Source: Bradyrhizobium sp. URHD0069 (GTDB lineage Bacteria; Pseudomonadota; Alphaproteobacteria; Rhizobiales; Xanthobacteraceae). Taken from it: a stretch of DNA of 64,000 nucleotides. Both the position numbers and the translations under genes were made by a program. Below the pieces are notes generated by a model. It did not search any database. It was given only the letters and a program-made list of their open reading frames with translations, and had not been told where the DNA came from. The stretch spans positions 193,467 to 257,466 of the forward strand of contig NZ_KL370777.1 in assembly GCF_000701345.1 (NCBI RefSeq), read 5' to 3'. Shown here piece by piece: positions 1 to 7,528 of this stretch; positions within the stretch are counted from its first letter, which is position 1, and each line of letters opens with the position of its first letter.

Positions 1-1078
1 GCGAGGCGGCCGCGGCCTGATCGTCGCGAATCCATGCCATCATCAATTCCCAGGCCACTGCCAGGATGATCGGCCCGACAAACATACCGACGATGCCATG
101 CGCTAGCATCCCGCCCAAAACGCCGATGAAGATGACAAGCATGGGTGTGCTCAGCCCGCGTCCCATGAGCAAGGGCTTCATGACGTTGTCAGCCAGACCC
201 ACGATCAACAGGTAGATCGTTATCGGGAGAGCCAGCGCAAAATCCTTGGTCACCCAAATCCATATGATGACGGGAATAAGCACGACCGCCGACCCGATCT
301 GCAGGATCGCAAGAACCAGCACGGCGAACGCCAACACGCCCGCGTGAGGCACACCTGCAAGTTTCAATCCGATTCCGGCCAGCAGCGATTGAAGGACAGC
401 AATGCCAATTACGCCTTGGGACACCGTGCGTATCGTCAGCCCAGCCAGCGCAACAAAATCCTCGCTTCGCTGCGTCACGAGACGCGCCTGAATCCTTCTG
501 GTTGCCGCCACGAAGCTCGGGCCATAGAGGAACAAGAATCCGGACAGCAATACCGACACAACAAATTTGAGCGTTCCCAGGCCCGCGCTGCCGGCAAAGG
601 CGAGTACCGGACCAGCCAAAGGCTTCAGGTGCGGGGCTATCTCGAGCAACGCAGCACTGAGATTAGTCGAAGCACGGTTCCAGAGGTCGTAAATCTGCGC
701 ACCGACGATCGGCCAGTCTTTGACGCCGTCCGGAGGGGACGGAATGGGCAAGGTGCCCGCGCCGAGCTGGCTCGCGAAACTTTGCAAGCCATCGATCAAG
801 CCGACCCCGAGCCATGTCACCGGTCCGATGACGATCGCCAGATTGATGATCGTGATGATCACGGCCGTCAGTTTCGGCCGATCACCAAGGTGCACCGAGA
901 GCCAGTTGTACGCCGGGTACAGGGCTACAGTCAGGACCATGCTCCAGACCAGCATGGGAATGAAGGGACGAACAAGGACGAACGACCAGTAGAGCAAGAA
1001 GGCCAGCAGACCGAGGCGGACTGCAAGCTGTATGATCTCGTCACCGGATTTGGTCTGCCGAAATGCCTTCAGGGCCAT
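1..1078 (-). CDS. AI-2E family transporter (PerM/YdiK type), C-terminus cut by window edge
   Basis: This is a polytopic inner-membrane protein; about 359 residues are visible and the stop lies outside the window. The first hydrophobic segments follow a short charged N-terminus beginning MALKAFRQTKSGDE. The C-terminal half has the family pattern of clustered helices with short glycine-rich turns, including LADNVMKPLLMGRGL, which is typical of the AI-2E/UPF0118 family. Members have been linked to autoinducer-2 export and to Na+/H+ antiport, so the substrate cannot be stated. The start ATG at 1078 is the first Met before the hydrophobic region. The gene is divergent from the acetyltransferase gene to its right. 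Confidence 0.85.
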   Translation of the reverse strand, partial: MALKAFRQTKSGDEIIQLAVRLGLLAFLLYWSFVLVRPFIPMLVWSMVLTVALYPAYNWLSVHLGDRPKLTAVIITIINLAIVIGPVTWLGVGLIDGLQSFASQLGAGTLPIPSPPDGVKDWPIVGAQIYDLWNRASTNLSAALLEIAPHLKPLAGPVLAFAGSAGLGTLKFVVSVLLSGFLFLYGPSFVAATRRIQARLVTQRSEDFVALAGLTIRTVSQGVIGIAVLQSLLAGIGLKLAGVPHAGVLAFAVLVLAILQIGSAVVLIPVIIWIWVTKDFALALPITIYLLIVGLADNVMKPLLMGRGLSTPMLVIFIGVLGGMLAHGIVGMFVGPIILAVAWELMMAWIRDDQAAAAS

Positions 1079-1248
1079 GGTTTCAGTATCCCGCCCGCCT
1101 CATTGGCGCGCGCAACGACGACATCGCGGACCGATTCGACACGTCAGAACGTCGCTTCCCTTCTCGAACCTAGTGGCGCCAGTGCAAGCTCGTGCTTGAT
1201 CCAGATCAAGCATCACCACGGCGGGATCATTCTGTCTGCGAAGGACCC

Positions 1249-1815
1249 ATGCCGGCAGAACCGCCTGCTGGTGAGGAGACCGGAACCATTCTCATGGCTG
1301 GACTCGCGGACTATTCGGTTGTCGAGCGCCTCCGCGACGGTCGTACGGTCGAAATCCGTGCGCTTCGTCCCCAGGATAGGGCCGAAATGCTCGCCGCGAT
1401 CGGACGGACCAGCACGCAGTCACTCCGGCGGCGCTTTTTTGCGCCAAAGAAAGGCTTCTCGGAGCAAGAGATGGCTTTCTTCCTCAACATCGATTTCGAA
1501 AATCATGTCGCCCTCGTCGCGCAAATCGATGAGGACGGACGCCCGGCGATCGCCGGCGGCGGACGCTATATCGTTGTCCGTCCCGGCCAGGCCGAGATAG
1601 CATTCATGGTAGTCGATGCGTATCAAGGCCAGGGCATCGGAACGATCCTCATGCGGCATCTGGCTGTTTTGGCGCGCGACGCGGGTCTCAAAGAGCTGAT
1701 TGCGGAGGTTTTGCCCGAGAACACCGCAATGCTGAAAGTGTTCAAGAAGTTCGGCTTCCGGCCCGATTCGAAACGCGACCCTCAGGTCGCGCATCTGACG
1801 CTGCAGCTGGTTTGA
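1249..1815 (+). CDS. GNAT-family N-acetyltransferase
   Basis: A protein of about 188 residues with one GNAT fold. The acetyl-CoA loop is visible as the run YQGQGIGTILMRHL, matching the Q/R-x-x-G-x-G/A motif, and the C-terminal strand ENTAMLKVFKKFGF is characteristic. The N-terminal part (LRDGRTVEIRALRPQDRAEM) resembles the GNAT domains found at the end of protein acetyltransferases of the Pat/acetyl-CoA synthetase-like group, so a protein-lysine substrate is possible. The cAMP-binding or synthetase domains that accompany some of those enzymes are absent. The start is uncertain: ATG 1249 has AAGGA very close upstream, and ATG 1294 (MAGLADYSVV) is an alternative. It faces the minus-strand gene at 1950 convergently. 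Confidence 0.8.
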   Translation: MPAEPPAGEETGTILMAGLADYSVVERLRDGRTVEIRALRPQDRAEMLAAIGRTSTQSLRRRFFAPKKGFSEQEMAFFLNIDFENHVALVAQIDEDGRPAIAGGGRYIVVRPGQAEIAFMVVDAYQGQGIGTILMRHLAVLARDAGLKELIAEVLPENTAMLKVFKKFGFRPDSKRDPQVAHLTLQLV

Positions 1816-1917
1816 GCTGAGTTGTTGAAACGCAGTTCGGCGGCGCAATCGGTTCGGTTCGCCCGCGCCCGATGCGGCACCGTCGCAGCTGCCCGAGTGA
1901 ACCTGTCAGGCGGCATA

Positions 1918-1949
1918 CGATCCCGGAAGCAATGCCAGCCCCGGGATCG
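1918..1949. terminator. Strong hairpin between convergent genes
   Basis: A perfect 9-bp inverted repeat CGATCCCGG/CCGGGATCG with a 14-nt loop lies directly after the stop codon of the minus-strand gene at 1950 and about 100 nt after the plus-strand acetyltransferase. There is no T tract, so calling it a shared transcript end is an inference. Confidence 0.4.
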
Positions 1950-2258
1950 TCAGCGGGCCGACTTCCCCATCTGCAGGCACGTCAAGAGACTGACATAGCT
2001 CGGCGTGCCGCCGATGCTTTCCTGCGGGATGCACTCCGCCTTGCTGGAACCAGAGAACTTTGACCATTGGCTCGCCAACTGCTGACGCGCCGTCTTTTCA
2101 TCGCTAACGCACCTTTTTACTGACTGATCCACTGCGAGCCCAGCCGTCGCGGCCAGGTCGAGCTTGCAGCTCCGGGCGATGTCGAATGTTGGCACCTTAT
2201 CGGCGACTGTGACGACCAGTTGCGAACTCACGACAATCATGGAGATTGAAATAGGCAT
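1950..2258 (-). CDS. Small secreted protein, function unknown
   Basis: A protein of 102 residues beginning MPISISMIVVSSQLVV. The start at ATG 2258 is supported by a strong AGGAGG site 8 to 10 nt upstream. The N-terminus is hydrophobic but has few positive charges, so a signal peptide is probable rather than clear. The mature part has three cysteines, in SCKLDLAA, KRCVSDEK and AECIPQES, plus a fourth near the C-terminus in LLTCLQMG, and the stretch KTARQQLASQWSKF. Similar small cysteine proteins occur in Bradyrhizobium, where they are hypothetical. It is downstream of the response-regulator genes on the same strand (gap about 55 nt) and may be co-transcribed with them. No function is assigned. 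Confidence 0.7.
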   Translation of the reverse strand: MPISISMIVVSSQLVVTVADKVPTFDIARSCKLDLAATAGLAVDQSVKRCVSDEKTARQQLASQWSKFSGSSKAECIPQESIGGTPSYVSLLTCLQMGKSAR

Positions 2259-2312
2259 CTCGTGACTCCTCCTCTTCTCGTCCGCCACATGAAGCGGAGC
2301 CTGCAACAATCA

Positions 2313-2690
2313 CTAGCCGGCGCCGCGCGAGCCGCCGACCGCTCTGTCGAGAGCTTCAAACAGGGCCTGTTGCTGCAACGGTTTCCGGAGACTGGCAACT
2401 AGCCCTGCGTGATCGCACAAGGCGACGTCGCCGTGCGCAGTGATCAGGATTGTCGGAATTTTTACACCGCTGCTTACGAGATGCCGCTGAAGCTCCAAAC
2501 CGTTCATCTCAGGCATCTGGAAATCGACAATCAGGCAGTCGGGAACATCAGCTGGCAACGCCGCCAGAAATTCCTGTCCCGATCCGAACGTCCGGGCATG
2601 AAAAGCGTGCGAACGCAGCAACCGGCTCAAGGCCTTGAGCACAGCCGGATCATCGTCCACAATAGCAATCCATGGGGAAGCTTCCGCCAT
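2313..2690 (-). CDS. Single-domain response regulator (REC only)
   Basis: 125 residues form one receiver domain. The acidic pocket is VDDDP at residues 11-15, the phospho-acceptor is D56 in IVDFQMPEMNG, the switch threonine is in ITAHGD and the conserved lysine is in LRKPL. There is no output domain, so it probably acts by protein interaction, as a phosphate sink or as a relay. Its sequence resembles the REC domain of the neighbouring FixJ-type regulator (PAVLKALSRLLR against PGVLKALSRLLR), which suggests a local duplication. It follows the kinase and regulator genes in the same direction with a 64-nt gap. The start is taken as ATG 2690; no strong ribosome-binding site is visible. Confidence 0.85.
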   Translation of the reverse strand: MAEASPWIAIVDDDPAVLKALSRLLRSHAFHARTFGSGQEFLAALPADVPDCLIVDFQMPEMNGLELQRHLVSSGVKIPTILITAHGDVALCDHAGLVASLRKPLQQQALFEALDRAVGGSRGAG

Positions 2691-2754
2691 GAAGGATTAT
2701 TGCGGTGCGCAGGGCGCCCGTCGAGTTGGCCCTTGGGCCAATAGGTACGCTTCC

Positions 2755-3372
2755 TTATCTTGAGAGATTGAGCTTCTCGGCCATGCGAACGAGATCGGCA
2801 ACGGTACGAATGCCCAGTTTCTCCATCATCCGACTGCGGTGGACCTTGATGGTCTTTTCGACCGTACCCAGATCGCCGGCAATCTGCTTGTTGAGCCGCC
2901 CCGCCACGACATGCGTCAGCACTTCGCGTTCGCGCGGTGTCAGGGTGCCGACCTTCGCCTGCATCGATTCCAACTCGGAATGAAGCCGACGCGACTCGGC
3001 GTCCCTGGCTTCAGCACGGGATACGGCTTCGAACAAATCCTTGTCCTTTATGGGCTTGGTCAGGAAATCGATCGCACCGGCTTTCATGGCACGCACGCTG
3101 GTGGGAATGTCGCTTTTGCCGGTGACGAACACGACAGGACGATGATAGCCGTTGGCTACGGTCAGCACGCGCTGAATCTCCAAACCATCAAGACCGGGCA
3201 TCGAAACATCCAGCACGGCGCAGCCGGGAACGCCCACGTCGTGCTCTTCGAGGAATACCTGCGGCGAAGAATATGGCTTGACGTCATGGCCCTTGGCGCG
3301 GAGCAGTCGCGACAGCGCCTTGAGCACTCCGGGGTCATCGTCGACAAGATAGACTGTGAATTTGTCCGTCAT
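2755..3372 (-). CDS. FixJ-type response regulator (REC plus LuxR HTH)
   Basis: 205 residues. The receiver domain covers residues 1 to about 120 with DDD at 11-13, D55 in VLDVSMPG as phospho-acceptor, threonine in VTGKSD and lysine in FLTKPI. After a helical linker, the LuxR-type DNA-binding domain begins at LTPREREVLTHVVAG and contains the recognition helix region KTIKVHRSRMMEKLGI. It is a transcription factor of the FixJ/NarL class. Its start codon overlaps the stop of the upstream histidine kinase by 4 nt (ATGA), which marks them as a cognate, translationally coupled pair. Target promoters are unknown; palindromes upstream of the sulfatase locus about 3 kb away are candidates only. Confidence 0.9.
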   Translation of the reverse strand: MTDKFTVYLVDDDPGVLKALSRLLRAKGHDVKPYSSPQVFLEEHDVGVPGCAVLDVSMPGLDGLEIQRVLTVANGYHRPVVFVTGKSDIPTSVRAMKAGAIDFLTKPIKDKDLFEAVSRAEARDAESRRLHSELESMQAKVGTLTPREREVLTHVVAGRLNKQIAGDLGTVEKTIKVHRSRMMEKLGIRTVADLVRMAEKLNLSR

Positions 3373-5225
3373 GCAGTACCGATTGCCGGCTCTTGGATTG
3401 GCAACGAAAATCCTGCAATGGCGCCCCCGCCCTCATCGTTGACCAGAGTAAGCCTCCCCTGATGCGCCTGTATGATCGTCGAACAGAGTGCCAGACCCAG
3501 GCCAAGACCATGGTCCTTGGTGGTGTAAAACGGCTCGAACACACGGCCGTTTTCCTTTGGACGGATGCCGTGTCCGCGATCCTTCACGAGAACGTCTACC
3601 ATTCCATTTTGCGCCCCGCGAGTTGAGATCAGGATAAGCCGCCGAGCCATCGGGGTCGAGGCCATGGCATCCATCGCGTTCATGACAAGATTAAGCAGGA
3701 CTTGCTGCAGTTGAACAGGATCGCCCTGCACCAGAAACGCGCTGTTTCCCAGATCAAGCCTGACGTTGATATCGCGGCCAACCAGTTCGCTGTTCAGCAA
3801 GCTGATCGTCGACCTGACAAGGTCACTGATGTTGACGTTTTCCACTTTCCGCTCGCCCTTCTTCAGAAGACCGCGGAGACGATGGATAACCTCGCCGGCT
3901 CGATTGTCTTCATGAACAATCTCCTCGAGGGCGTCGCGAATTTCGACCAGGTCCGGCGACTTCTGCGCCAGCAGATGGAGGGCCGCTTGCGCGTTTGACA
4001 GTATTGCAGTGAGCGGCTGGTTGATTTCGTGCGCAATCGAGCCGGACAGTTCACCGAGCACGGACACGCGCATCAGATGCTCGACTTCCTTGCGCTGAAG
4101 GGCGGCCTCAGCCTCGGCCTCTCGGCGACGTCGGCCCTGAAAAAGAACGTAACTAATAAGGATAAACTGCAGTGGAATGATCGTCGCGACGGCAACGATC
4201 GGCCAGCGATACTGATCCCAGATGGTCGGCTGATGAAAGAGCACGATGCTGCCCGACGGCAGTTGGGCTTCGCTGATGCCCCAGCGCTGCAGTTCCCGGC
4301 TGTCATAGGCCGGAGGTCCGAACAACACCGATGGCGGATCGACGGCGCTTGGCGTCTCCCCCTTCAGTATTCGCAAAGCTGCGTCCGCCCCTTGCTGGCC
4401 CAGAGCCTTGGTTTGCATCAAGGGGCCGCCAACGATGCCTCGACCCATTTGATAATCACCCATCCCAAAAATTGGCACGGCAGACACTTCCCGCATCGTC
4501 TCCAATGCGCGGTCTTCCGAATATGGAACCCCGGCCGCATCTTCCGAAAGCAGAAACCAGAAAATTACGGATTTCGCCGGCATCCTGGCAGCCCGTTCCT
4601 GCATTTCGCCCAACGTCAAATCGTTGAACCAGGTGATATTCACGTGATCCGCAAATTGCTGAAAGGCACGATGGAGTTCCGAAGCCCAGTATCTTTCGAC
4701 CGGGGAATTTCCCACCACCACGGCTATATCCGTCGTTTCAGGCAGCAGTTGCAGAACGTTCGTCAAATAGGCTGGAAGATCGAGATCCAGCAGCACGCCG
4801 GTATCGTACTCAGTGCGTGTCGCGCCGGGAATGCGACGGACATCAGCTCCGAGAATCAGCATGGGCGTCTTTGGAAACAGCTGTGGCCGATTCCGCTGCA
4901 GGAAGAATGCCGCGGGAGCGCCGACCGGCACGATCAGATCGGGTGGGCGCCCAGAAAGCAACGCCTTGATGTATTCAACGAAAGGTGCGTCCTCCCTGGA
5001 ATCCTGGACGCGGGCTGTATCAAGCGAAACTTCATAGAGGTCTATCGGCTGCGGGGACTTCTTGATGATCTCGGCCCGAAAACTCGCAGCCATATCGCTC
5101 CACGGCGAGTAGGCGTGACCAAAAGCATGCAGCATCAGGACGCGTCGAGGCTCAGCGGCGTGCGATTCCGCCGCGAACAGAAAAAGGAGCACCAAGCTCC
5201 ACCAAACTATGCGCGTCCTTGTCAT
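3369..5225 (-). CDS. Sensor histidine kinase with periplasmic binding-protein-like domain
   Basis: About 618 residues from ATG 5225. That start places the positive charges RTR directly before the signal-anchor WWSLVLLFLFAAESHA; a GTG at 5270 would add 15 residues. The periplasmic part (about residues 25-340) resembles ABC-type substrate-binding sensors (RRVLMLHAFG, DLIVPVGAPAA, GGPLMQTKALGQQGA). A transmembrane segment (WPIVAVATIIPLQFILISYVLF) leads into a short coiled coil. The catalytic core has the H box GSIAHEINQPL, the N box in VLLNLVMNAMDAM, and the G boxes DRGHGI and GLGLGLALC. It probably senses a small periplasmic ligand and phosphorylates the FixJ-type regulator whose gene it overlaps. 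The ligand is unknown. No PAS or HAMP domain was recognised. Confidence 0.88.
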   Translation of the reverse strand: MTRTRIVWWSLVLLFLFAAESHAAEPRRVLMLHAFGHAYSPWSDMAASFRAEIIKKSPQPIDLYEVSLDTARVQDSREDAPFVEYIKALLSGRPPDLIVPVGAPAAFFLQRNRPQLFPKTPMLILGADVRRIPGATRTEYDTGVLLDLDLPAYLTNVLQLLPETTDIAVVVGNSPVERYWASELHRAFQQFADHVNITWFNDLTLGEMQERAARMPAKSVIFWFLLSEDAAGVPYSEDRALETMREVSAVPIFGMGDYQMGRGIVGGPLMQTKALGQQGADAALRILKGETPSAVDPPSVLFGPPAYDSRELQRWGISEAQLPSGSIVLFHQPTIWDQYRWPIVAVATIIPLQFILISYVLFQGRRRREAEAEAALQRKEVEHLMRVSVLGELSGSIAHEINQPLTAILSNAQAALHLLAQKSPDLVEIRDALEEIVHEDNRAGEVIHRLRGLLKKGERKVENVNISDLVRSTISLLNSELVGRDINVRLDLGNSAFLVQGDPVQLQQVLLNLVMNAMDAMASTPMARRLILISTRGAQNGMVDVLVKDRGHGIRPKENGRVFEPFYTTKDHGLGLGLALCSTIIQAHQGRLTLVNDEGGGAIAGFSLPIQEPAIGTA

Positions 5226-5495
5226 TCCGGAGAATGCCGCCACGCCAAAAATATACCAGTAAAAATTCACAAAGAACTGGCGCCTGGAGGTACGCCGTTC
5301 GAATGATCGAATGCAACCTTACCACGCTTTAGCAGCGCGCGCTCCCTCTCGCGACAGGCAATTTATGAATAAAATGGGAAACGTTTTTGCCTGAGCGGGC
5401 CCGCACAATGTTGCCGGCCGCGCATAGGGGATGGACGCCGCCTCGTAAAATTGTAGCCAATTTAGCCGCTGCCAGATGATAACATGCTCAGTGTG

Positions 5496-5924
5496 TCAGG
5501 ATTTGGAGCGCACGAAGACAACCTCGAACTTCTGCTTGACGACAACCTGATCGTAGATGCCCGTTAGCCGATCATTCGCTGCATCATAACTGAGCGTATA
5601 GGTCGAACCGTTGTAGCCCGCGGCGCGCAGTTCAAAGAACAGTTTGAGGCTGTTGCCATCGCTGGTAGCCACGGCCGTATGAAAGGGCAGCGGCCTAGGG
5701 TTGGCGTAACTGGCGTCAAGCCGGCCATCGGCGTCTACCGAATTGATCGTGATCACATAGCCTCCCTGCACCCTGACCCAGCGACCAGGCAGAACGCCAA
5801 ACGCTGCCCTAGCTGCGGATTCCGCCGCGGGTGGTACGGACGTTGGCCGCGGAAGCTGCGTCTGCGCCAAAGCCGGGTTGATAAACAACGAAAGGCCAAC
5901 GATGGCGAATGGCATTGGGTTCAT
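5496..5924 (-). CDS. Secreted protein of unknown function
   Basis: 142 residues from ATG 5924 (MNPMPFAIVGLSLFINPALA), chosen because GGAG lies 8 nt upstream; an in-frame ATG 18 nt earlier is less likely. A signal peptide with an ALA-Q-type cleavage site is clear. The mature domain is rich in beta-strand patterns (GRWVRVQGGYVITINSVDADGRLDASY ends in a lipocalin- or avidin-like alternation) and ends KFEVVFVRSKS. Comparable short exported beta proteins exist in rhizobia without assigned function. It sits between the kinase gene and the sulfatase locus and reads away from the latter. Confidence 0.7.
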   Translation of the reverse strand: MNPMPFAIVGLSLFINPALAQTQLPRPTSVPPAAESAARAAFGVLPGRWVRVQGGYVITINSVDADGRLDASYANPRPLPFHTAVATSDGNSLKLFFELRAAGYNGSTYTLSYDAANDRLTGIYDQVVVKQKFEVVFVRSKS

Positions 5925-5956
5925 GGCGTTTTCTCCGATCAAGTCTTTGGATGGAC

Positions 5957-6229
5957 TTACACGTTCGCGCGTTCCTTCTGCTCAAGCCGCCGGGAGCTGT
6001 CCCAATCCTCGCCGGGCGGACGCAGGATCAATTTATCAAGGCGATGCTTGCGCAGCATGGTCCGCAAATGGAGGACCCAATACGCCATGATGGCATCACC
6101 AATATCATCCAGCTGGCCGCCAACCTGTATGACCGACGCCATCGACAGAACGGCGGTAACAGCCATCATCAGCACAATCAATGCGACCGCGATCCCCATG
6201 ATCTTCCGCCGAACGGTCAGGCTGATCAT
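5957..6229 (-). pseudogene. N-terminal stub of a membrane receptor (chemoreceptor or cyclase type)
   Basis: The first 45 codons, MISLTVRRKIMGIAVALIVL onward to VIQVGGQLDDIGDA, match the N-terminal transmembrane segment and first periplasmic residues of chemotaxis receptors and adenylate/guanylate cyclases common in Bradyrhizobium. Those proteins normally continue for 500 residues or more with HAMP and signalling domains. Here the reading frame runs into unrelated charged sequence and stops after 90 codons, so I read it as a truncated remnant. It could also be a short expressed single-pass membrane protein. No strong ribosome-binding site was noticed. Confidence 0.4.
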
Positions 6230-6422
6230 GTTCTGACCTCTTCAAGGGTACGAGTTGCGGCTCGACTGTTTCACGTTCAAGCGATGGTGCCAAACTGGGT
6301 CGTATTCTGTCCGCGCAATCAACGGCGCAACATTGGCCCTGAGGGCAAGCCTGTATCGCGCTGCGCCGTCCGCGGACTCAACAAGGGCTACCGATGGGAC
6401 CGCACAGATTCCGCGCGCGATG

Positions 6423-6465
6423 TTGGACCACGGTCCAATAGCGGCAGTGGGTTCTCCTACGTAGG
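6423..6465. promoter_or_regulatory. Two palindromes upstream of the sulfatase operon
   Basis: TTGGACC-AC-GGTCCAA occupies 6423-6438 and CCTACGTAGG occupies 6456-6465, about 50 to 95 nt before the start of the formylglycine-generating enzyme gene. Both are perfect inverted repeats of the size bound by dimeric regulators. A FixJ-type regulator is encoded 3 kb away, but the link is only an inference. Confidence 0.35.
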
Positions 6466-6516
6466 GTATTTCCGCTCAGATGCACGTCGATGCATCGGTT
6501 GGGAGGTAACGCTTTG

Positions 6517-7524
6517 ATGACAGCGCACCCTGCGACCAAGCTTACGTCCGATGTCACCAGTGACAGTCCTTCAGATACCGATAAAATGATCTGGATACCC
6601 GGCGGCACTTTCCGCATGGGATCGGACAAGCATTATCCGGAAGAAGCGCCGGCGCATCGCGTCACCGTGGACGGTTTCTGGATGGACCGCCATCCCGTGA
6701 CTAACCGGCAGTTCAGGAAATTCGTCAAGGCGACAGGCCACGTTACCGTCGCCGAGATCACGCCCGACCCGAAAGACTATCCCGGCATGCTGCCGCACAT
6801 GGTCTATGCGGGCTCGCTGATGTTCTTGCCGCCGAACCATCCAGTCAACCTCCGCGACTTCAGCCAGTGGTGGACCTTCGCCAAGGGGGCCGACTGGCGG
6901 CATCCCTACGGACTTAGAAGCAACATCCATGCGCTCGGCAATCACCCGGTGGTGCATGTGGCCTTCAGCGATGCGCTCGCCTACGCGAAATGGGTCGGCA
7001 AGGATTTGCCAACCGAAGCGGAATGGGAGTTTGCGGCGCGCGGCGGGCTTGACGGCGCCGAATTCGCGTGGGGCGATGAGTTCACGCCGCATGGCCGTCA
7101 CATGGCCAACACTTGGCAGGGTGAATTTCCACGCCAGAACATCAATGCCGACGGTTTCGAACGTACTTCGCCGGTCACCGCGTTTCCGCCGAACGGTTAC
7201 GGTCTGTACGACATGGTCGGCAATGTCTGGGAGTGGACGGCCGACTGGTACTCGCCGCGGCACGAAGCGGATGCGCCAAAGGCGTGCTGCATCCCGAAGA
7301 ACCCGCGCGGCGGGCGCGAGGATGGAAGCTACGACCCCCGAACGACCAATGTGAAGATTCCACAAAAGGTCATCAAAGGCGGCTCGCATTTGTGCGCGCC
7401 GAACTACTGCCGGCGCTACCGGCCGGCTGCGCGCCACGCGGAGCCGGTCGACACATCCACGAGTCACCTTGGCTTTCGATGCATCATGCGAGGAGCCTCT
7501 GATGCATTATTAACAGGGGAGTGA
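6517..7524 (+). CDS. Formylglycine-generating enzyme (SUMF1 family)
   Basis: 335 residues from ATG 6517, preceded by GGAGG with a 10-nt spacer. It converts the active-site cysteine of sulfatases to formylglycine. The fold markers are IPGGTFRMGSDKHYPEE near the N-terminus, LPTEAEWEFAARGG in the middle and VGNVWEWTADW later. The two catalytic, copper-binding cysteines are C293 and C298 in GGSHLCAPNYCRRYRPA. Their spacing equals that of human C336/C341, and the downstream LGFRC is also kept, so this should be a true oxygen-dependent FGE rather than a cysteine-less relative. It has no signal peptide and would act in the cytoplasm before export of the sulfatases. The arylsulfatase gene starts 4 nt after its stop, indicating one transcript. 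Confidence 0.93.
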   Translation: MTAHPATKLTSDVTSDSPSDTDKMIWIPGGTFRMGSDKHYPEEAPAHRVTVDGFWMDRHPVTNRQFRKFVKATGHVTVAEITPDPKDYPGMLPHMVYAGSLMFLPPNHPVNLRDFSQWWTFAKGADWRHPYGLRSNIHALGNHPVVHVAFSDALAYAKWVGKDLPTEAEWEFAARGGLDGAEFAWGDEFTPHGRHMANTWQGEFPRQNINADGFERTSPVTAFPPNGYGLYDMVGNVWEWTADWYSPRHEADAPKACCIPKNPRGGREDGSYDPRTTNVKIPQKVIKGGSHLCAPNYCRRYRPAARHAEPVDTSTSHLGFRCIMRGASDALLTGE

Positions 7525-7528
7525 CGTC

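Noticed and set aside
344..1600. Long plus-strand open frame of 418 codons
   Set aside because: It is antisense to the AI-2E-type permease for most of its length and then overlaps the GNAT gene out of frame; no domain is seen.
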